The notes under the pieces: model-generated
Databases searched by the model: none
What the model was told of the DNA's origin: nothing
The model's input: only the letters and a program-made list of their open reading frames with translations
In this document: one piece after another, positions 57,001 through 64,000 of the stretch
How the letters are laid out: every line of letters begins with the position of its first letter
How positions within the stretch are numbered: the first letter of the stretch is position 1
From: Nautilus pompilius
Taxonomy: Eukaryota; Mollusca; Cephalopoda; Nautilida; Nautilidae
Assembly (NCBI GenBank): GCA_018389105.1
Contig: JACATO010000923.1
Coordinates: 1,054,001 to 1,118,000 of the forward strand
Direction: 5' to 3'
Length of the DNA stretch: 64,000 nucleotides
Translations under genes and position numbers: made by a program

Positions 57001-57730
57001 TACTGCTAATAATTGGTATGAATCAAAACATTTTTTTATGATGTTGCAACTTTATTGTTTCTTTTTCTTTTGCCAGGCAAAACTAAATCATATTTTTCTG
57101 AAATTATCTAACTTTTAAAAAAATGTTTGCAATGTTTATTGGCAAATATTTTATTTTATTTTTTATTTTAAAAAATAGTTTAATATTACATATAAATTAT
57201 GTTACATAAAGTGTCAGACCAGTAATTTCACATAATTCTCGAATTATCTCCTATTTGCTTGATCTCTAACTGTACTAGTCTTTGATTTCCTGTATATATT
57301 TACATGCTGTGAATACACCCTAACTGAAACTGGTACACCACAAAATCTCATAATTACCAATTTAGATCATTAAAGCCATTTTTATATAACATTTTTCCTT
57401 AAGGATGGATGTTTCATAATATTTAGTAATGTGTTTAATGTAACTTATTATACAGAGTATGGTTTAGAATAATACTATAAGTTGTATGCTGTAGAACATT
57501 GCATATTTATTAAATGTTTGAGGAAATGGGTTAGATTGCTATTTTTCACACTCTTACTGTAACACACATGCGGTGTATTATAATATTTGTAATTGTACTG
57601 CTGGCATTATGGGTATTGGAGGAATGTGCAAATTGTCTTAACATTAAACCATAGCTGTTTGACCAGTTAGGGAAGTACTAACATTGATTTTGTAACAGCT
57701 ATATGAAATGAGATCTTCAAAAAATAAAAC
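54056..57730. other. Gene-free AT-rich stretch
   Basis: The longest frame (55819-56217, 132 codons) is T-rich, gives a Phe/Val/Leu-heavy product without family features and is probably chance. The remainder is AT-rich with no repeats I can name. Confidence 0.5.
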
Positions 57731-57737
57731 AACTATA

Positions 57738-58640
57738 GTAAAAGCTTTTTTAGCCGTCATTGAATTATCCAGAAAGTTCAATTAACTGGCATCTCATATC
57801 ACTCATCATTTTTCCATTGTTTTTGGCAACTACTGGAAGGTGGTGCCAGCATGTGTCTTATCGATTCCAAACAGAGTGAGATTGGTCTTGCATCTAAACT
57901 TTCTCCAGTTTTTTAGCAGTGATTATCAGCCCTTAAGACATCCTGAAATTATGGATAGCAAATGTTACAAACAAGAAGTGGGCAGAAGAGGGAGTGTGTT
58001 GTGTTGATGATAATTCGGAAATTAGACATTATTCGGCAATTGGACAAAGGTGAGAAGTATAGCCAAATAATGAAGGACTTCTACATTGGCTCATCAGCGA
58101 TCTACGATATCAAGTCTCAGATGTCAGAGTTGTTGAAGTTCGTGGCCAGTTCTGAGAATAGCAAAGCTGTTGATAAATGCTGTACTTTACATAAGCCTAA
58201 GATGGAGCAGTTTGACAATGTACTGTGCAAGGGGTTTTCTATGAAGCGATAGAAGGGAACTGCAATTTCTGGCCTGATGTTGATTGAAAATACAAGAGAG
58301 TTTCATGGGAAAATGGAATTGACTGAGAGCTGCATTTTTTCTGATGGCTGGCTAGCTCACCTTGATTTACATCACGGCATAAGAAGGCTAGATGTGTCAG
58401 GAGAAAAGCAATCTGCCAATCCTGAGGATGACGACCAATATTGTGAATTCTTCCAGAAGCTGATTGAGGAACATGGCTTAACCGTTTTTATTATAGCACG
58501 TATCTACATTTAAGTGTCATGCAAAATGGGAGAGAACATAAAAATTAATATCTATTAGCTTTCCATTTGCCTCATAAAGAACTCAGACACACTGTGGCAT
58601 GATCCGAATTGGCAGTTTTGGAAGTGTTTTAAGTGGCACA
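57738..58640 (+). mobile_element. Truncated pogo/Tigger-like transposon with transposase N-terminus
   Basis: Pogo/Tigger transposases carry an N-terminal CENP-B/Psq helix-turn-helix, a second CENP-B-type domain, and a DDE catalytic domain. Here 57962-58513 is one continuous frame broken by a single TAG (58250-58252). The first part reads RKLDIIRQLDKGEKYSQIMK and GSSAIYDIK, a typical Psq-type helix-turn-helix. After the stop come KGTAISGLMLIENTREFHG, SDGWLAHLDLHHGIRR and QYCEFFQKLIEEHGL, the second DNA-binding domain. The DDE domain is absent: similarity stops after HGLT. TAGTAAAAGCTTTTTTAGCC at about 57738 and ATTATCCAGAAAGTTCAATT at about 57766 look like a decayed Tigger-type left end. The likely original ATG at 57951 is one frame off. 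Dead, but the N-terminal frame is well kept. Confidence 0.8.
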
Positions 58641-59479
58641 ATATGCTGCTTAATGGGCAGATAATAGTTGATTAACCTAATTACCTATTTTGCTGATTAA
58701 TTGATCAGCCAATTATTATGCTTTATAAGTGAATAAAAAGCTTATTTTTAGTCATAGAGAAATTGAATATTCCTCCTCTTTATATTAGACCAGGTTTTAT
58801 CAACAAATCAGTTTATCCAGATTGACACATGATCAGGGGTTTTGGAGTTTGAGAGGCATTCATTCAATTGCTATCCCCCCCCACACACACACAGAGACAG
58901 ACAGACAGACAGATGCAGTTTAGTGCTATTTTTGGGGGTAATATCTTGTTTGCGGACAATAGACTCTTTAGACCCCTCCCTACAATCCTGGATCAATGCT
59001 TCTGCAGATAACTAACTGAAAGCCAAAATATAAAAGTAAAAATGCAATTTAAAATTCAAAAATTGCAAAAAAAGAAGTAAATACGATAGTGTAAATTAAA
59101 TTCTCCAAAAGTTTGTCATTAACTAATCAATGTAGATATATTAAAATCCAAATTAATATAAACTAGATGAGTTAAAAAACCAAAAATATTAAAAACAATA
59201 ATGTCTGCAAACAGAGATTCAAAATCTAACACATTTACGAAATTTTCTAAAGGCTGTTAAAAACATAATTAAAATTTTCCTACTCAAAATCAAAAGTTTA
59301 AATATTTCTATTTAAACTAACCAGTATAGACACTCCCAATCCTGATTAATGCATAACTGTGTGAAAGCCAAAGTATTGAAAGTAATACTTGTCTGCAAAC
59401 AAAGATTCAAAAGTGAAAGCATTTATTGTAGTATGTCAAAAGTATAACAATATTTAAAACAAAACCTCTTAAATTATAA
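58641..59479. other. AT-rich DNA with diverged internal repeats
   Basis: An AC/ACAG microsatellite follows a C run at about 58876-58914. Two diverged copies of a segment around TGTCTGCAAACARAGATTCA (59202 and 59388) lie about 190 bases apart, with a weaker third relative (TAACTGAAAGCCAAAATATA) near 59015. This may be the non-coding flank of the adjacent hAT element. Confidence 0.4.
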
Positions 59480-60810
59480 TGCAGAAACAAACTTTTCACC
59501 ACTCGGGATTGAGGTGGTTCCAGTGCTAAAAAAGCCAATCACTATCTATGGAAGATGAAGAAGGTGCACATAATTGCATCTGTGCCAGGCTTTACAGCCT
59601 TTTGAAGTGGAGAGTATTTTTTCCCCACCAAAACAAAGGATCTTCATATCTGCTTAGTAGAGGCAAATTAAGATATTCCTCGATCTCTTCTCTATAAAAG
59701 CAATGCTTGTTTTTTTTCTGTTTTAATTCTTCAGGATCTGGAGTTTCCTTTCCTGAGAAGAACTGTAAGTTTCTCTTTTTTGTTGTTGATATTTCTTCAT
59801 AGCGGTCTCAAAGTCCAGGAACTGCCACTATTGATTCAGCAGCTAAAGATTGTGATATTTCTGGATCATCAAGATTTGTATCAGAGTTGGTGATTAACTT
59901 TCTTCTGGTGCTTTTTCTACCATTTTTTCAATTTGTTTTATTAACCAATGCCTTATTCCATCCATGTTCGTTTCAATTTGAAGCGAGTTTCTAATCATGT
60001 AGAGGTTTATTGTTTGCTAAATATTTATGTAAATGCCTTTGCACAGTTGCCAAGGTTTTTTAAAAATAGTATTAGTGGTAGCTTTAGGAAAATTTCTATG
60101 GCTAGAATTGGCAGAATTATAAAGGAAGTTGTTGCATTCTTCTAACAAGTTTTTCAGCCAGGCTCCATATGAAGTTATATTTGGAAAATTATGGTCTACT
60201 GCATATGCCACAATTTGATATCTTTGTTCAGTATTATGTTCTGATGTGTAATAGGAACTGTTTGAACAGGTGTATGTATGCATTCTATAGAAGTCTGTGT
60301 TTGGAGGTTTTCAGTTGTTCCTGAAGATCACTTAACTTTTGTGAGGCAGCATTAGAATGATGGAAATGGTTCATTTTCTCTTGATTAACACGAAAGATAT
60401 CCTTTACTGCTTGTTGGATGAATGTGGTATCATTAATGCATACATGTAGATTATGGATAAAACAATAGTAATGGTAATCTGGTTTTAAGAAGCCTAGCAA
60501 CCATTTTACCAACATTGTTTCTAAGGACCAAATAAACTTTATTCAGTGGATTTTCATCTTTCTTCAATCAGTCAAAATTTGTTCACTGTATGTGATTCTG
60601 GAAATGGAATCTCATTAGGGATGGCTCCATGACTTTCAAAATCAGGTGTTAGCCAATAATCAATCTTACAAAGAATTGGTGTTCCAGCTGTCCAAATATC
60701 TGTTCTCATTGCTATATTTGGCATTTCCACTTGTAACATGTTTTGGAGTTTTTGGAAAAATGGCATGTCTGAAAATGCTGAAGTGAGGTATATCATAGTT
60801 AGTAAATAAG
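59480..60810 (-). mobile_element. Decayed hAT (ZBED-type) transposase relic
   Basis: Read on the minus strand in shifting frames. Near 60790-60690, MPFFQKLQNMLQ and NIAMRTDIWTAG match the hAT block with the first catalytic Asp (TTDIWT). Near 60475-60310, CFIHNLHVCINDTTFIQQAV and FHHSNAASQKLSDLQEQL match the 'CFAHTLQL' and 'KHS-LA--KL--IQ' blocks. Near 60240-60050, a long region leads towards the RNase-H core. Near 59690-59520, EEIEEYLNLPLLSRYEDPLF then WWGK and LCAPSSSSIDSDWLF match the C-terminal dimerisation domain (EDPL-WW, LC-PSSS---ER-FS). Domain order is therefore complete from catalytic core to C-terminus, with several frameshifts and stops. The N-terminal BED finger and the 8-bp target duplications were not found. 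It is a dead copy. Confidence 0.72.
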
Positions 60811-63800
60811 TGACTTGAGTTGCTTTCTAAATTTAATGCCTGTTATAACTAAGGTTGTAAGTCAACAGCAACAATCTCCTCTTTCTTTGGTGAATGGCTG
60901 TAGCTCAACACAGTAGACATAATATAGTATATATGTTCCTCAACAACATTTATCTGTTTAAATTTATATTCAGTTTTAAAAATTAACTTTACATTACTAC
61001 TGTAGTTTATATATTAGATGCTACAAAGAAAACATATTCAGCAGGAAACATTTTTTTTCTATTTTTTTATGTGGCATAGTCAATTAGTGTAATTTGGAAA
61101 AATAGATTTTTAGTCATTGCCTTAATTGTGTACATTTTCTACATATTTTGAACTTATATCAGTTAATAATGGGGCCAGTGACAGTTTTTTTTTAAAAAAG
61201 GGGTCAAAATCTTAGCATAGTTGTCTGTCAGATTGTGAATTTTTCTAGCAATGTGAAGGACATGGGTGAACAAACTCTTTGCAGATGTTCAGCAGCTTGA
61301 TAGTAGCTCCTGTTTCCGAATTACTTACTGAACATGATCTGATCCTGTATGGTTTCAAATTATTTTGAGATCAGTCACCCAATCCAGTGGTTTGGTTGTC
61401 AAGAACTTCCTCCATCTGTTAGCTAATTTTAGCTGCTGTGTCAATGGGCTGTCCACTTAAGTGCACCTGCTCTGATTTTACAAATAATATATAATGGGAG
61501 AATATCAGAAACTTTTTGCATGCATTGAATGTAATCTTATGTTTATATGAGGATTCATCATCGGCAGTATTTAAGGTGAAGTGTTGATTTCCAAACTGGA
61601 TAAATAAAACTAGAAAATTTACTGTGTATTTTTTGATTATAAGAAAACTTTTGAAAAACAACTGCCAGATACAACCATGAAAGTGCATTCTAGAAAATAT
61701 AGCGTGGCTTACATGTCATAATAGGACTGGGATCATTATTTATTCAAAATGACTGATGTAATTATAGTTATGAATGATGGTTAATATTTCTGTACTGTAT
61801 AGGTTTTTAATTGAAAAAAAATGGGATAATAATTAAGAGTAAACACTTTAAAATTAATTGCATTACCCTATGAATAATATGGCTGTCATTGAAAGTATTT
61901 TGAGATAATGACAAATTTGTGCAGGATTTTTTTTATAACTTAATTGAAGAATGAGCAGTATTTTTTGAAAGACAAAAGAACAGCTGCAAATATAGATGAA
62001 GTGGATTTAGAATTAATCTTCTCGCTGCCAAAAATTACTTTTGCTTTTGATCACTTCAATTACATTTTGCCTAATAAGCATCTGGTTGTTTGTTATTGGG
62101 CAAATTAATTTTAAAAAAAACAAATAAAATTATCAGTTCAACTGCAGTACTTGTCACTTTTTTAAAAAAATTGTAATCGTTTTTTATTCTTGTCAAATAT
62201 TACAGTAAATATAAAATTATGAAAACCTAATAACTGTTGCTTTATTTTAACTTGAGCATGAAATAAAATATATTACATTTGAGTTTTTCTCTCTCTTTTT
62301 TGTAAGGATGCATACAGTAGCAAGACAAAAAATGTTACACTGATAAATAAGTAACATTATAAAAGAAAAAGGACTTATTCTTAACATCAGTAGTACTTAC
62401 TGTATATTTACATTTTTTAAAATATACTTTCTATTATGTTGTGATCTATGAAATTATTGGTTCCTTATTTCTATCCAACTTTAGCTACAATGCTATTTCG
62501 CCCTTTCACACAAAATGATATATATTAATGCTGTCAAAACAAAAGTATGTTAGAATTTTAAAAAAGTATATGTGAGTTTTCAGTATCTCAAGATAATGAA
62601 AACATATATACAACTCATCATTCTACAGTACATGTGACAAAAAGTACTAACTCAGTTACAGATATTGCAGTGAGTTCTGTAGCACAACATCTAAAAAAAA
62701 ATGTTCTAAAAAAATGGCTATTTGAGTTACTATTACTACTTATCAGCATTCTGATCAGATGGCTTTTGAACTTAAACTGGTTGAGTCATAATCGCATTAA
62801 TAGATGCTGGTCAATGTGGCAATGTGTGCATCTATTGCTATGAGAAGTATCTAGGTTTGCAGTAAAATTTGAATATTCTTTATTTTTTAATATCAACTAT
62901 ACTGTAGTTTGCAAGAACATTTCAGATAATATTTGGAGACCCAAGTAGAATGTTTTCATAATAGATTCCTGACTATCTAAATCATGTGCTAATTTTTATT
63001 CTATTTGTCTTTTTAAAAATATTCTTTTTCAGTGGCATCCATAGTTGTAGTTGAGGATATGTATAAGAAATGCGGATAAGTGTTTAGACGCAGATAGTTT
63101 TTCAGCAGCTTGACTAAATGCTTCTACTAGAATGATCTGGTGCACTTCTAAGATATTTGATTTATGAAGTTCAAAATGTTAGAAATAAATTGTATTCCAT
63201 TGTTTTTAGCAACTTGTTCTAATCTGTCCATGTCATAGTCACTGTTAGATGATCCAAGGTGACCAGATATGTAATATTTTTTAATTCATTTTTAGGCATC
63301 CACTAGCGGTGTTTTTTTTTTTGGTATCTGCAATCAGTGAGGGATTGATGTCTTTAAGCAACACAACTCTTTGTTAGTGCATTAATTTTTTTCATATGTC
63401 CTATACGTCTGTTTATTTTTCACTATACATTACAGCCTGACACTCCACGCCAGACTTCTGACGGACACTGAAACCAACAAAAAAGTGGTAAATCTGCTGT
63501 ATTAAAACATTCAAATAAACGAAATGTTAATGCACAACTGGCCTTTTTAAATATATTAATCTTGAAAGTTTGAGTTGTCTGAAAGAATTTATGAACTTTA
63601 GTACAAATGTCCTGAGTCAAATTTTAGCAAGCAAAAACACCGCACTATGATTAATCACAGCATTTAAGAATGAACCTACAAAATGTATTTGAATTTTTCA
63701 CCACACATTTTCAGGTCACTACTGTGTGTGGGGTTGTTGGCGTGAGCTAAGGTGCTTCCCACATGGATCTTTCACATCTGTTTGCCACCTGAATGATATC

Positions 63801-64000
63801 ATTAACTGTTATCTGAAATTTTAAAAAAAGGTTCCATTAACCTTCAGCTGGACATCCCTTTAAAGTTCAAAGTAAATACTCATATGCTCTGGCCACCTCA
63901 CTTTCTCCATTTTGATCTGAATGTCCTCGGTTTCTTGCATCAGTAATTGGAACAGTGACCCAACATTGCCATTTTCTTTGGATGGCTTATACACTAGTAA
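60811..64000. other. AT-rich right end of the window without recognised genes
   Basis: No exon was recognised. The first few hundred bases may include the 5' part of the hAT element. A plus-strand T-rich tract ending in CAG at about 63032, and blocks near 63425-63480 and 63710-63960, are of higher complexity and could be old repeats; I cannot classify them. Confidence 0.45.

Overview
This window is animal nuclear DNA, not bacterial. It is AT-rich and full of homopolymer runs and microsatellites, has very long introns and intergenic spans, and carries decayed eukaryotic transposons. The only confidently recognised gene is a minus-strand receptor-regulated SMAD of the Smad1/5/8 (Mad) class. Only its first coding exon is present; it encodes a complete MH1 DNA-binding domain. 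That exon mixes vertebrate-like stretches with the SAKQKEV stretch found in Drosophila Mad. Together with the repeat content (tRNA-type SINE heads, Tc1, pogo/Tigger and hAT relics, poly-C runs) this suggests an invertebrate, most likely a lophotrochozoan. A mollusc, perhaps a cephalopod, is my best guess; it is an inference and not proven.

Layout. Positions 1-6597 are SMAD intron downstream of the MH1 exon (the rest of the gene lies beyond the left edge). One possible plus-strand exon-like segment sits inside it at 2382-2504. The MH1 exon spans 7039-6598 on the minus strand. Positions 7040-17250 are the probable long first intron, with three decayed transposons: Tc1-like at about 7.3-8.0 kb, hAT-like at about 9.0-10.5 kb, and an unclassified element at about 11.7-13.8 kb. 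A GC- and CpG-rich island at about 16.4-17.7 kb is the probable promoter. It has a minus-strand splice donor at 17250 (candidate non-coding SMAD exon 1), a plus-strand donor at 17385 (candidate divergent transcript) and a perfect CRE. From about 18 kb to the right end, roughly 46 kb, I found no convincing protein-coding exon. This stretch holds SINE-like elements, a second Tc1-like relic, an eight-copy 115-bp satellite (34.5-35.4 kb), a complete pogo/Tigger-type MITE (44.1-44.7 kb), several recent local tandem duplications, a truncated pogo/Tigger-like transposase (57.9-58.5 kb) and a decayed hAT transposase (59.5-60.8 kb). Several higher-complexity blocks might be conserved non-coding regulatory DNA.

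Functionally, the window looks like the 5' end and promoter of a BMP-pathway transcription factor next to a gene desert that may hold regulatory elements. No novel multi-gene system is visible. The most checkable oddities are the head-to-head overlapping first exons in the CpG island, the MITE carrying divergent CCAAT boxes, the satellite array, and a pogo-like transposase N-terminus interrupted by only one stop codon.
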